Origin: JBQCEE01 sp051960575 | GTDB taxonomy: Bacteria; Actinomycetota; Actinomycetes; Mycobacteriales; Jatrophihabitantaceae | Reading direction: 5' to 3' | NCBI RefSeq assembly: GCF_051960575.1 | Contig: NZ_JBQCEE010000146.1 | Span: 1 to 9,732, forward strand | Length of the DNA stretch: 9,732 nucleotides | Part shown: one piece after another, positions 1-6,078 of the stretch | Numbering within the stretch: position 1 is the stretch's first letter | Layout of the letters: each line of letters starts with the position of its first letter | Notes under the pieces: generated by a model | Told to the model about the DNA's origin: nothing | The model's input: the letters and a program-made list of their open reading frames with translations, nothing else | Database searches by the model: none | Translations under genes and position numbers: made by a program

Positions 1-1560
1 ATCCTGGCCAAGACGATCAAGGGCTGGACGCTCGAGTCGTTCGAGGGCCGCAACGCCACGCACCAGATGAAGAAGCTGACCAAGGCCGACCTCAAGGCCT
101 TCCGTGACCGGCTCTACCTGCCGATCCCGGACTCCGCCCTCGAGGCCGACCTGCCGCCGTACTACCACCCGGGCGAGAAGTCCGACGAGATCCAGTACAT
201 GAAGGAGCGGCGGGCGGCGCTCGGCGGCGCGATCCCGAAGCGGGTCGTGCGATCGAAGCCCCTGACCCTGCCGGGCGAGCAGGCCTACGCCGAACTGCGC
301 GCCGGGTCGGGCAAGCAGCAGATCGCCACCACCATGGCCACGGTGCGGCTGTTCAAGGACCTCATCAAGGACAAGGAGATCGGCAACCGGTTCGTCCCGA
401 TCATCCCGGACGAGGCGCGCACCTTCGGCCTCGACGCGATCTTCCCGACGGCCAAGATCTATTCGCCGCACGGGCAGGAGTACGACGCCGTCGACCGCGA
501 CATGCTGCTGTCGTACAAGGAGTCGCAGCAGGGCCAGATCCTGCACGAGGGCATCTCGGAGGCCGGCTCGACCGCGTCGCTGATCGCCGCGGGCACGTCG
601 TACGCGACCCACGCCGCGCCGACCATCCCGTTCTACATCTTCTACTCGCAGTTCGGCTTCCAGCGCACCGGCGACCAGTTCTGGCAGTTCGCCGACCAGC
701 TCGGACGCGGCTTCGTGCTCGGTGCGACGGCGGGCCGCACGACGCTGACCGGCGAGGGGCTGCAGCACGCCGACGGGCACTCGCTGCTGCTCGCGTCGAC
801 CAACCCGGCGTGCGTCGCGTACGACCCGGCGTTCGCGTTCGAGATCGCGCACATCGTCCGGGCCGGGCTCGAGCGCATGTACGGCGTCGGCGCGTACGAC
901 TCCCCCGCGGTGTCCGACCGCGACGTCTTCTACTACCTGACGATCTACAACGAGCCGATCGTGCAGCCGAAGGAGCCGGCCGGGCTGGACGTCTCGGCGC
1001 TGCTCAAGGGCATGTACAAGTACTCGCCGGCGCAGCCGCAGGACGGCCGCCCGCGGGCGCAGATCCTGGCGTCCGGCGTGGCGGTGCCGTGGGCGCTCGA
1101 GGCGCAGCACCTGCTCGGCGCCGAGTGGGGCGTCGACGCGGACGTCTGGTCGGTGACCTCGTGGAACGAGCTGCGCCGCGACGCGGTCCAGTGCGAGGAG
1201 GACGCGCTCATGTCGGCCGGCGAGGACGCGCGGGTGCCGTTCGTGACCACGGCGCTGCAGGACGAGCCCGGCCCGGTCATCGCGGTGTCGGACTACATGC
1301 GCGCCGTGCCCGACCAGATCGCCCGCTGGGTGCCCGGCACCTGGTACTCGCTCGGCACCGACGGCTTCGGCTTCGCCGACACCCGCGGCGCCGCCCGGCG
1401 GTACTTCCACGTCGACGCCCAGTCGATCGTCGTGGCCACGCTCGCCCAGCTCGCGTCCCGCGGCGAGGTCGGCCCCGAGGTGCCGCGTCAGGCGTTCGAG
1501 AAGTACCAGCTCGACTCCGTCGCCGCCGCCGGCACCGGCACCGTGGGCGGCGACGCCTGA
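1..1560 (+). CDS. aceE: Pyruvate dehydrogenase E1 component, homodimeric type (C-terminal part)
   Basis: The frame is open from the first base of the window and ends in TGA at 1558-1560, so 519 C-terminal residues of a protein normally about 900 residues long are present. The ATG at 67 is internal, because coding continues upstream of it. The product decarboxylates pyruvate with thiamine diphosphate and acetylates the lipoyl groups of E2 in the cytoplasmic pyruvate dehydrogenase complex. Visible landmarks match E. coli AceE as I remember it: the active-site loop NATHQMKK (E. coli KNIAHQVKK, with the mobile-loop His), ILHEGISEAG, IPFYIFYSQFGFQRTGD, GRTTLTGEGLQHADGHS and LERMYG. The TPP/Mg GDG...N motif would lie in the missing N-terminal part. 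The E1 transketolase-like pyrimidine domain and C-terminal domain are both here. It converges on hsp20. Acetyl-CoA supply fits its nearness to the fab operon. No frameshift is seen. Confidence 0.97.
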   Translation: MLAKTIKGWTLESFEGRNATHQMKKLTKADLKAFRDRLYLPIPDSALEADLPPYYHPGEKSDEIQYMKERRAALGGAIPKRVVRSKPLTLPGEQAYAELRAGSGKQQIATTMATVRLFKDLIKDKEIGNRFVPIIPDEARTFGLDAIFPTAKIYSPHGQEYDAVDRDMLLSYKESQQGQILHEGISEAGSTASLIAAGTSYATHAAPTIPFYIFYSQFGFQRTGDQFWQFADQLGRGFVLGATAGRTTLTGEGLQHADGHSLLLASTNPACVAYDPAFAFEIAHIVRAGLERMYGVGAYDSPAVSDRDVFYYLTIYNEPIVQPKEPAGLDVSALLKGMYKYSPAQPQDGRPRAQILASGVAVPWALEAQHLLGAEWGVDADVWSVTSWNELRRDAVQCEEDALMSAGEDARVPFVTTALQDEPGPVIAVSDYMRAVPDQIARWVPGTWYSLGTDGFGFADTRGAARRYFHVDAQSIVVATLAQLASRGEVGPEVPRQAFEKYQLDSVAAAGTGTVGGDA

Positions 1561-1581
1561 GGGTCCGCCGGGTTCGGGGCC

Positions 1582-1629
1582 GATCTTCTGCATGGCGCGC
1601 GTGCGTTCGCGCGCGCCCTGCACAAGATC
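1582..1629. repeat. Palindromic repeat, copy 1 (REP-like, possible terminator)
   Basis: This is a 48-bp near-palindrome 21 bp after the aceE stop. The outer arms are GATCTTCTGCA (1582-1592) and TGCACAAGATC (1619-1629), with one mismatch. The inner arms are GGCGCGCG and CGCGCGCC around a short loop. Copy 2 lies 62 bp further on and is 44/48 identical. There is no T-tract, so it is not a classical intrinsic terminator, though stem-only terminators are common in actinobacteria. It could act as a terminator or mRNA 3' stabiliser for aceE, as a REP-type dispersed element, or both. Confidence 0.75.
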
Positions 1630-1643
1630 GCGGAGCCGGGGTG

Positions 1644-1691
1644 GATCTTGTGCATGGCGCGCGTGCGTTTGCGCTCGCCCTGCACAAGATT
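1644..1691. repeat. Palindromic repeat, copy 2 (REP-like, possible terminator)
   Basis: Second 48-bp unit, in the same orientation as copy 1. The outer arms ATCTTGTGCA (1645-1654) and TGCACAAGAT (1681-1690) pair perfectly over 10 bp. The inner stem GGCGCGCG/TGCGCTCGCC is less perfect than in copy 1. It differs from copy 1 at repeat positions 7, 27, 32 and 48. It ends 14 bp before the hsp20 stop codon, so each of the two convergent genes has one palindrome close to its 3' end. Confidence 0.75.
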
Positions 1692-1705
1692 GCGACTCGG
1701 AGGGG

Positions 1706-2164
1706 TCAGGCGTCGACGGCTGGACGCGAGGCGGGGGCGTCGATCGTGTGGCTCGAGCCGGCGGTGCTGACCTCGATGCGGCGCGGCTTGGCGCGCTCGG
1801 CGACGGGCAGCGTCACCGTCAGCACGCCGTTCTCGTAGGTCGCGGCGATGCGGGCGGCGTCGATGTTGTCGCCGAGGGCGAGCTGACGCTGGTAGGTGCC
1901 GGTGAACCGCTCGCTGGCGATCCACTGCACACCGTCCTCGGTGCGCTCGGAGCGCTCGGCCCGGATGGTCAGCGTGCCGTTCTCGGCCTCCACGTGCACC
2001 GAGCCCGGGTCGACGCCCGGCAGGTCGGCGTGCAGCACGTAGTGGTCACCGGAGCGGTACAGGTCCATCGGCATGAAGCGCGGGACGCGGGCCGAACCGG
2101 CAGGGCTCCCCAACAGCTGCTCGGTCATCCGGTCGAGGTCACGGAAGGGGTCGAAGCGGAGCAC
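1706..2164 (-). CDS. hsp20: Hsp20/alpha-crystallin small heat-shock protein
   Basis: The gene encodes 152 residues, starting MLRFDPFRDLDRMTEQ. The product should be an ATP-independent cytoplasmic chaperone that holds unfolding proteins as large oligomers. The alpha-crystallin domain spans about residues 32-122 and shows DLPGVDP (47-53), ENGTLTIRAER (61-71) and the family signature ENGVLTVTLP (111-120). A C-terminal IEV (130-132) fits the I-x-I/V motif used for oligomer assembly. I chose the GTG at 2164 because a full Shine-Dalgarno AGGAGGTGA ends 5 nt upstream of it. An in-frame GTG at 2173 (protein starting MSIVLRF) lies inside that Shine-Dalgarno and is much less likely. Expression is almost certainly heat-inducible through HrcA, because a CIRCE element overlaps its promoter. 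The gene sits 97 nt downstream of an aldo/keto reductase on the same strand and converges with aceE. The length is typical of actinobacterial Hsp16-18 proteins. Confidence 0.95.
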   Translation of the reverse strand: MLRFDPFRDLDRMTEQLLGSPAGSARVPRFMPMDLYRSGDHYVLHADLPGVDPGSVHVEAENGTLTIRAERSERTEDGVQWIASERFTGTYQRQLALGDNIDAARIAATYENGVLTVTLPVAERAKPRRIEVSTAGSSHTIDAPASRPAVDA

Positions 2165-2169
2165 GATGC

Positions 2170-2178
2170 TCACCTCCT
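2170..2178 (-). promoter_or_regulatory. Strong ribosome binding site deciding the hsp20 start
   Basis: Read on the minus strand, AGGAGGTGA is a nine-base complement of the 16S rRNA 3' end, followed by the spacer GCATC and then GTG at 2164. It makes the GTG at 2173, which overlaps the site itself, an improbable start. Confidence 0.85.
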
Positions 2179-2186
2179 CGGAACAC

Positions 2187-2207
2187 CGCCCGCCACCCTG
2201 GCGGGCG
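2187..2207 (-). other. GC-rich hairpin in the hsp20 5' leader
   Basis: CGCCCGCCA (2187-2195) and TGGCGGGCG (2199-2207) form a perfect 9-bp inverted repeat with a 3-nt loop. In the hsp20 transcript the hairpin ends 8 nt before the Shine-Dalgarno. No T-tract follows in either direction, so a terminator is unlikely. Eight of the nine pairs are G-C, so simple thermal melting at physiological heat shock is improbable. It more likely protects the mRNA 5' region or keeps the ribosome site free of other pairing. The inverted repeat is seen; the role is inferred. Confidence 0.6.
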
Positions 2208-2227
2208 ACACACCGTGCAACACCTCT

Positions 2228-2257
2228 GTTTTAGCACTCTCCCCCCGAGAGTGCCAA
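2228..2257 (-). promoter_or_regulatory. Promoter of hsp20, overlapping the CIRCE operator
   Basis: On the minus strand TTGGCA (2257-2252) can serve as the -35 box and TAAAAC (2233-2228) as the -10 box, with 18 bp between them. Both boxes overlap the CIRCE arms, so HrcA binding would occlude RNA polymerase. Transcription would begin near 2221, giving a leader of about 55-60 nt that holds the hairpin and the Shine-Dalgarno. Confidence 0.65.
2231..2257. promoter_or_regulatory. CIRCE operator (HrcA binding site)
   Basis: The sequence is TTAGCACTC, nine bases, GAGTGCCAA. The known CIRCE consensus is TTAGCACTC-N9-GAGTGCTAA, so 17 of 18 arm positions match and the spacer has exactly nine bases. HrcA represses groE and related chaperone genes through this site and releases it when GroEL is titrated by unfolded protein. 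It lies 4 bp beyond the aldo/keto reductase stop and directs control at hsp20. The hrcA gene is not in this window. Confidence 0.95.
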
Positions 2258-2261
2258 GACC

Positions 2262-3224
2262 TCAGTAGCGCGCGCCGACCACCTGCTCGGCGAGCCCGTC
2301 GAGCTCGGCCAAGTCGTCGGCGGTGAGCTCGATGTCGAGGGCGGCGACGTTCTGCTCGAGCCACTTCCGGCGCTTCGTGCCGGGGATCGGCGCGACCGGC
2401 ACGCCGAGCCGCTCGGCCTGCGCGTGCACCCAGGCGAGCGCGATCTGCGCCGGCGCGGCGCCGTGCCGCGCGGCGACCGCGCGCACCGCCTCGACGATGC
2501 GCAGGTTCTGCTGCCCCGCCTCGCCGGCGAAGCGCGGGTTGCGCGAGCGGAAGTCCTTGTCGTCGAACGAGGCGAGGTCGACGGTGCCGGTGAGGAAGCC
2601 GCGTCCGAGCGGCGAGTAGGGCACCAGCCCGATCCCTAGCTCGCGCATCACCGGCAGTGCCACGGTCTCGACGTCGCGCGTCCACAGCGAGAACTCGCTC
2701 TGCACGGCGGTGATCGGGTGCACCGCGTGGGCCCGGCGCAGCAGGTCGCCGTCGACCTCGGACAGGCCGAGGTGGCGCACCTTGCCCTCCTGCACCAACT
2801 CGGCCATCGCACCGACGGTCTCCTCGATCTCGGCCGTCTGCGGCGGCCGGTGCAGGTAGTACAGGTCGATGTGGTCGACGCCGAGGCGCAGCAGCGACGA
2901 CTCGCACGACCGCTTGACGTAGCCGCGCTCGCCGCGGATCACCCGCTTGTCGTCGCCGGCCGTGCGGTCGATGCCGAACTTGGTCGCGAGCTGAACCCGG
3001 TCGCGTCCGCCCGGCGCCGTCGCGATCGCCCGGCCGACCAGCACCTCGTTGTGACCGGCGCCGTAGACGTCGGCGGTGTCGAGGAAGGTGACGCCGAGCT
3101 CGAGCGCGCGGTGGATGGTGGCGATCGACTCGTCCCAGTCACCGGCGCCGTACCACTCGGACATGCCCATGCAGCCGAGGCCCTGGGCGCTGACGGTGAG
3201 TCCGTTGAGATCGACAGTGCGCAT
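2262..3224 (-). CDS. Aldo/keto reductase (AKR13-like)
   Basis: The gene encodes 320 residues, starting MRTVDLNGLTVSAQGLGCMGMSEWYG. It should be a soluble NADPH-dependent TIM-barrel oxidoreductase reducing a carbonyl compound; the substrate cannot be read from sequence. The family catalytic tetrad is visible: Asp49 and Tyr54 (LDTADVYG), Lys82 (LATKFG) and His125 (LYYLHRPP). PGTKRRKWLEQN (281-292) is the cofactor-phosphate-binding segment. The opening GLGCMGMSEWYG is typical of the AKR13/auxin-induced-protein group. I chose ATG 3224 because the family N-terminus begins there and AGGA precedes it; the frame stays open upstream, but only as the shadow of the pirin gene. The pirin gene ends 10 nt upstream, so the two are very likely cotranscribed. 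Only 4 bp separate its stop from the CIRCE element of hsp20. I am sure of the family, not the reaction. Confidence 0.93.
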   Translation of the reverse strand: MRTVDLNGLTVSAQGLGCMGMSEWYGAGDWDESIATIHRALELGVTFLDTADVYGAGHNEVLVGRAIATAPGGRDRVQLATKFGIDRTAGDDKRVIRGERGYVKRSCESSLLRLGVDHIDLYYLHRPPQTAEIEETVGAMAELVQEGKVRHLGLSEVDGDLLRRAHAVHPITAVQSEFSLWTRDVETVALPVMRELGIGLVPYSPLGRGFLTGTVDLASFDDKDFRSRNPRFAGEAGQQNLRIVEAVRAVAARHGAAPAQIALAWVHAQAERLGVPVAPIPGTKRRKWLEQNVAALDIELTADDLAELDGLAEQVVGARY

Positions 3225-3234
3225 GCAGTCCTGT

Positions 3235-3804
3235 CTACTCCGCGGCGACCACCAGCAGTTCCCCGGCACCGTCGGCCTGCGCCGCCTCGCGCAGCCGTGC
3301 CGAGTCACCCTCCCGCAGCGTCGTGCCGTCGACGACGAACGACCCCCGGGCGACGAAGCAGTGTCCCCTGACGGTCGCGCGGTCACGCACCACGACCAAC
3401 CCGGACGCGTCCGGCTCGCCACTCCACAGATGTTGCGGACCGTCGTCGAGCACGGCGGTCTGGACGAACCGCAACGGCTGTGGAGCGGCGTTCGTCTCGC
3501 GGTGCCGCAACCCGTCACCCGTCACCTGGACGAGCACCTCCCCCGGCCCGATTTCGAGCGCGGCGCCGTCATCGTCCTCGTGCCGCAGCAGACCCTCGAG
3601 CACCCAGCTGATGATCCGCACCCCGGCGGCGTGGGCGTGCCAGTCGAAGCCCGCACCGGGTGCGACGAGGTGCTCGTCGACGGCGATCACGCGGCCGAAC
3701 GCCGTGTTGTCGGGGTCGTAGTGCGCGCCCGCGCTGAAGCAGTGCCACGACGTGATCCCGTCGTGCTCGACCCGGTACCGGTCGGCCGCCCGCACCACCC
3801 TCAC
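3235..3804 (-). CDS. Pirin-like cupin protein (short, YhhW-type)
   Basis: The gene encodes 189 residues, starting MRVVRAADRYRVEHDGITSWHCFSAG. The segment HCFSAGAHYDPDNTAFGRV matches the pirin N-terminal cupin signature (HSFSFG.YYDP.N..FG). The four metal ligands of pirin/YhhW are all present: His56 and His58 (WHAHA) and His101 and Glu103 (RHRE). E. coli YhhW is a quercetin 2,3-dioxygenase in vitro, and human pirin is a nuclear cofactor; the physiological role in bacteria is generally unclear. At 189 residues it is shorter than most pirins (about 230-290), so the C-terminal cupin (about 118-189, with GHCFVARGSFVVDGTTL) is reduced. The GTG start overlaps the TGA of the PHP gene as GTGA, which points to translational coupling. 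A metal-dependent dioxygenase or redox-related role is possible but not shown. Confidence 0.88.
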   Translation of the reverse strand: MRVVRAADRYRVEHDGITSWHCFSAGAHYDPDNTAFGRVIAVDEHLVAPGAGFDWHAHAAGVRIISWVLEGLLRHEDDDGAALEIGPGEVLVQVTGDGLRHRETNAAPQPLRFVQTAVLDDGPQHLWSGEPDASGLVVVRDRATVRGHCFVARGSFVVDGTTLREGDSARLREAAQADGAGELLVVAAE

Positions 3805-4856
3805 GACGCCGGCCGCGCGGAGTGGTCGGCCGTCCAGGCCAGCAGGTCGGCCTGCGTCCAGGTGTTGACGATGCGCTCGATCGGCACGCCGCAGCGCGCC
3901 GCCCGTTCACAGCCGTTGAGCTGCCAGTCGAGCTGGCCCGGGGCGTGCGCGTCCGTGTCGATCGCGAACAGGCACCCGGCCTCGACCGCCAGTCGCAGCA
4001 GGCGCTTCGGCGGGTCCAGCCGCTCGGGACGCGAGTTGATCTCGACGGCGACACCGAACTGCGCGCACGCCGCGAAGACCAGTTCGGCGTCGAAGGTCGA
4101 CTCGGGACGCTGCCCCCGACCGCCCGTCACGAGCCGCCCGGTGCAGTGACCCAGCACGTCGGTGTTGGGGTTCGAGATGGCGGCGATCATGCGGGGCGTC
4201 ATCTCGCTCGACGGCGAACGGAGCTTCGAGTGCACCGAGGCGACCACCACGGCGAGCGACCGCAGCAGCGCCGGCGTCTGGTCGAGCGTGCCGTCCTCGT
4301 TGATGTCGACCTCGATGCCGGTCAGCAGCTGGTAGCCGTCGCCGAACCCCTCGTTGAGCTCGGCCACCACCCTCAACTGCTGTTGCAGCCGATCCGCCGA
4401 CAGCCCGTTGGCCACCTTCAGCCGTGGCGAGTGGTCGGTGAGCACGCTGTACTCGTGGCCGAGCGCCTTCGCCGTGCGGGCCATCTCGTCGATCGGCGAC
4501 CCGCCGTCGGACCAGTCGGAGTGCGTGTGCAGGTCGCCGCGCAGCGCCGCGCGCACGGCGGCGGTCTGCTCGTCGATGGGCGTGCCCTCGGTCGCCTCGA
4601 GCCGCCGCAGGTACACGGGCACCTCGCCGGCCAGCGACTCGGTGATGCAGCGCGCGGTGACGTCGCCGATGCCGTGCAGCTCGGTCAGCGTGCCGGCCGA
4701 CGACCGCTCGGCGACCTCCCCGGGCGCCAGCTCGGCCACCCGCGCCGCCGCCGTCCGGAACGCCCGCACGCGATACGTGGGCTCGCGCGCCCGCTCGAGC
4801 AGGAACGCGATCTGCTTCAGATCCGCGACCGGATCGCGCGCTCCCGCGTCCACCAT
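3801..4856 (-). CDS. PHP-domain protein, PolX-like without polymerase palm
   Basis: The gene encodes 351 residues from ATG 4856; a GTG at 4862 would add two. An N-terminal helix-hairpin-helix region like the 8-kDa domain of family X polymerases (about 8-100: IAFLLERAREPTYRVRAFRTA, then LTELHGIGDVTA) is joined directly to a PHP metal-dependent phosphoesterase domain (about 107-340). The PHP metal-ligand motifs are present: DLHTHSDWSDG, LTDHS, GIEVDI, ASVHS, LGHCTGR and IDTDAHA. Bacterial PolX has a nucleotidyltransferase palm between these parts; here it is absent, so DNA synthesis is not expected. A 3'-5' exonuclease or phosphatase acting on DNA ends during repair is plausible. It is the first gene of a three-gene unit with the pirin-like and aldo/keto reductase genes. 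No Shine-Dalgarno is visible. The downstream genes do not clarify its role. Confidence 0.9.
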   Translation of the reverse strand: MVDAGARDPVADLKQIAFLLERAREPTYRVRAFRTAAARVAELAPGEVAERSSAGTLTELHGIGDVTARCITESLAGEVPVYLRRLEATEGTPIDEQTAAVRAALRGDLHTHSDWSDGGSPIDEMARTAKALGHEYSVLTDHSPRLKVANGLSADRLQQQLRVVAELNEGFGDGYQLLTGIEVDINEDGTLDQTPALLRSLAVVVASVHSKLRSPSSEMTPRMIAAISNPNTDVLGHCTGRLVTGGRGQRPESTFDAELVFAACAQFGVAVEINSRPERLDPPKRLLRLAVEAGCLFAIDTDAHAPGQLDWQLNGCERAARCGVPIERIVNTWTQADLLAWTADHSARPAS

Positions 4857-4893
4857 GCACACACGCTATCGACGCGGGTGAGACGCTGACACC
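4857..4893. promoter_or_regulatory. Divergent start region between the PHP gene and the PucR regulator
   Basis: Only 37 bp separate the two divergent starts, so their promoters must overlap each other or the coding ends. On the minus strand TAGCGT (4868-4863) fits the actinobacterial TANNNT -10 box and lies 6 nt before ATG 4856, with no Shine-Dalgarno; this would suit a leaderless transcript. For the regulator the only ribosome-site candidate is GGGTGAG (4876-4882), 11 nt before GTG 4894, which is weak. These assignments are inference. Confidence 0.35.
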
Positions 4894-6078
4894 GTGGCAC
4901 GCAGCGCGACCGACCCCCGGCTCGCCCGGCCCGCCCTGCACCCGGACACGATCCGCAGCATCGAGCAGGCCGCGGGCCGGCTCGCCACGCTCAGCGTCGC
5001 CCGCATGGACGAGGAGTTGTCGTGGTTCCGCGAGCTACCGGCCGACCAGCGCTCGTGGGTCACCCTCGTCGCCCAGGCGGGTCTGCAGAGCTACGTCGAA
5101 TGGCTGCGCACCGAGGACGACGTGCTGCGCATGACCGGCGACGTCTTCGCCACCGCACCGAAGGCGATGGCGCGGGCGATGAGCCTGCAGCAGACCGTCG
5201 AGCTGATCCGGCTCACGATGTTCGTCGCCGAGGAGAACCTGCCCGCGCTGGCCGTCGACGCCGACCGGGACACCGTCGAGAAGGAGCTGCTGCGCTTCGC
5301 CCGCGAGATCGCGTTCGCCGCCGCGCGCGTGTACGCGTCCGCCGCCGAGAACCGCGGCTCGTGGGACGAACGCCTCGAGGCCCTGGTGATCGACAACCTC
5401 GTGCGCGGCTCGGCCGTCGGCGACCCGTTGCCGAGCCAGCTCGCCGCCTTCGGCTGGACGACCGGCACCCCCGTCGCGGTCGTCGTCGGCTCCGCCCCCG
5501 ACGGCGAGGCCGCCGCGGCCCTCGACCTCGTGCACGCCCGCGCCCAGCGCGCCGGGTTCGACGCGATGGCCGGCGTGCACGCGGGTCGTCTCGTCGTGCT
5601 GGTCGGTGGCAGCGCCGACCCGATCGCGGTCGCGGGCGACCTGGTCGACTGCTTCGGCGACGGACCCGTCGTCGCCGGCCCGCAGGTCACCGACCTCGTC
5701 GAGGCGCCGTCGGCCGCCCGCTCGGCGCTGAGCGGACTGCGCGCCGTCGGGGCATGGCCCGGCGCGCCGCGTCCGGTGAGCTCGCAGGCGCTGCTGCCCG
5801 AGCGGGCGCTCGCGGGCGACGACGAGGCGCGCACCGAGCTCGTCGAGCAGGTCTTCCGCCCGCTGCGCGAGGCCGACGACGTGCTGATGGAGACCGTCGG
5901 CGCGTTCCTCGACTCCGGAGGCGCCCTCGAGGCCACCGCCCGGTCACTCTTCGTGCACGCCAACACGGTGCGGTACCGGCTGCGCCGTGTCGCCGAGGTG
6001 TCCGGCGAGTCGCCCACCGACCCCCGCGGCGCGCTGACGCTGCGCGTCGCGCTCATGCTCGGCCGGCTGGAAACGTAG
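4894..6078 (+). CDS. fasR: PucR-family transcriptional regulator of fatty acid synthesis (FasR-like)
   Basis: The gene encodes 394 residues from GTG 4894. The C-terminal HTH of PucR/CdaR regulators is clear at about 344-372: ALEATARSLFVHANTVRYRLRRVAEVSG, here broken by family-invariant positions H355, N357, T358, R360, Y361 and R362. The middle (about 188-292) resembles the degenerate GGDEF-like domain of this family, and residues 15-165 form an alpha-helical, probably effector-sensing, region. In Streptomyces coelicolor the PucR-like regulator FasR lies directly before fabD-fabH-acpP-fabF and activates that operon; this gene has the same type and position, hence the name. It is unrelated to the TetR-type proteins also called FasR in corynebacteria and mycobacteria. 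Its likely target is the 126-bp leader before fabD, which contains repeated TTGKAGR half-sites. It is divergent from the PHP gene. The family call is firm; the regulatory target is inferred from synteny. Confidence 0.9.
   Translation: MARSATDPRLARPALHPDTIRSIEQAAGRLATLSVARMDEELSWFRELPADQRSWVTLVAQAGLQSYVEWLRTEDDVLRMTGDVFATAPKAMARAMSLQQTVELIRLTMFVAEENLPALAVDADRDTVEKELLRFAREIAFAAARVYASAAENRGSWDERLEALVIDNLVRGSAVGDPLPSQLAAFGWTTGTPVAVVVGSAPDGEAAAALDLVHARAQRAGFDAMAGVHAGRLVVLVGGSADPIAVAGDLVDCFGDGPVVAGPQVTDLVEAPSAARSALSGLRAVGAWPGAPRPVSSQALLPERALAGDDEARTELVEQVFRPLREADDVLMETVGAFLDSGGALEATARSLFVHANTVRYRLRRVAEVSGESPTDPRGALTLRVALMLGRLET

Noticed and set aside
1582..1691. CRISPR-like array in the aceE-hsp20 gap.
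   Set aside because: Only two units with a 14-bp gap between them, each palindromic over its full length, and no cas genes. This fits REP-like repeats, not a CRISPR array.
810..1838. Long plus-strand frame overlapping aceE, the repeats and hsp20.
   Set aside because: Very arginine-rich, crosses two genes and a repeat region, and has no recognisable domain. It is the +3 shadow of aceE.
2187..2207. Intrinsic terminator for the reductase operon.
   Set aside because: No run of T follows the stem on either strand, and it lies downstream of the hsp20 promoter inside its leader.
2231..2257. HspR/HAIR operator before hsp20.
   Set aside because: HAIR is CTTGAGT-N7-ACTCAAG. The sequence here matches CIRCE in both arms and in spacer length.
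1592..2326. Plus-strand frame opposite hsp20 that begins inside palindrome copy 1.
   Set aside because: It is the complement of hsp20 and the repeats; the hsp20 frame has a clear alpha-crystallin domain, Shine-Dalgarno and operator.
2262..3518. A longer reductase frame of 418 residues starting at 3518.
   Set aside because: The first 98 residues are arginine-, serine- and cysteine-rich with no family similarity, and lie antiphase to the pirin gene. The family N-terminus begins at ATG 3224.
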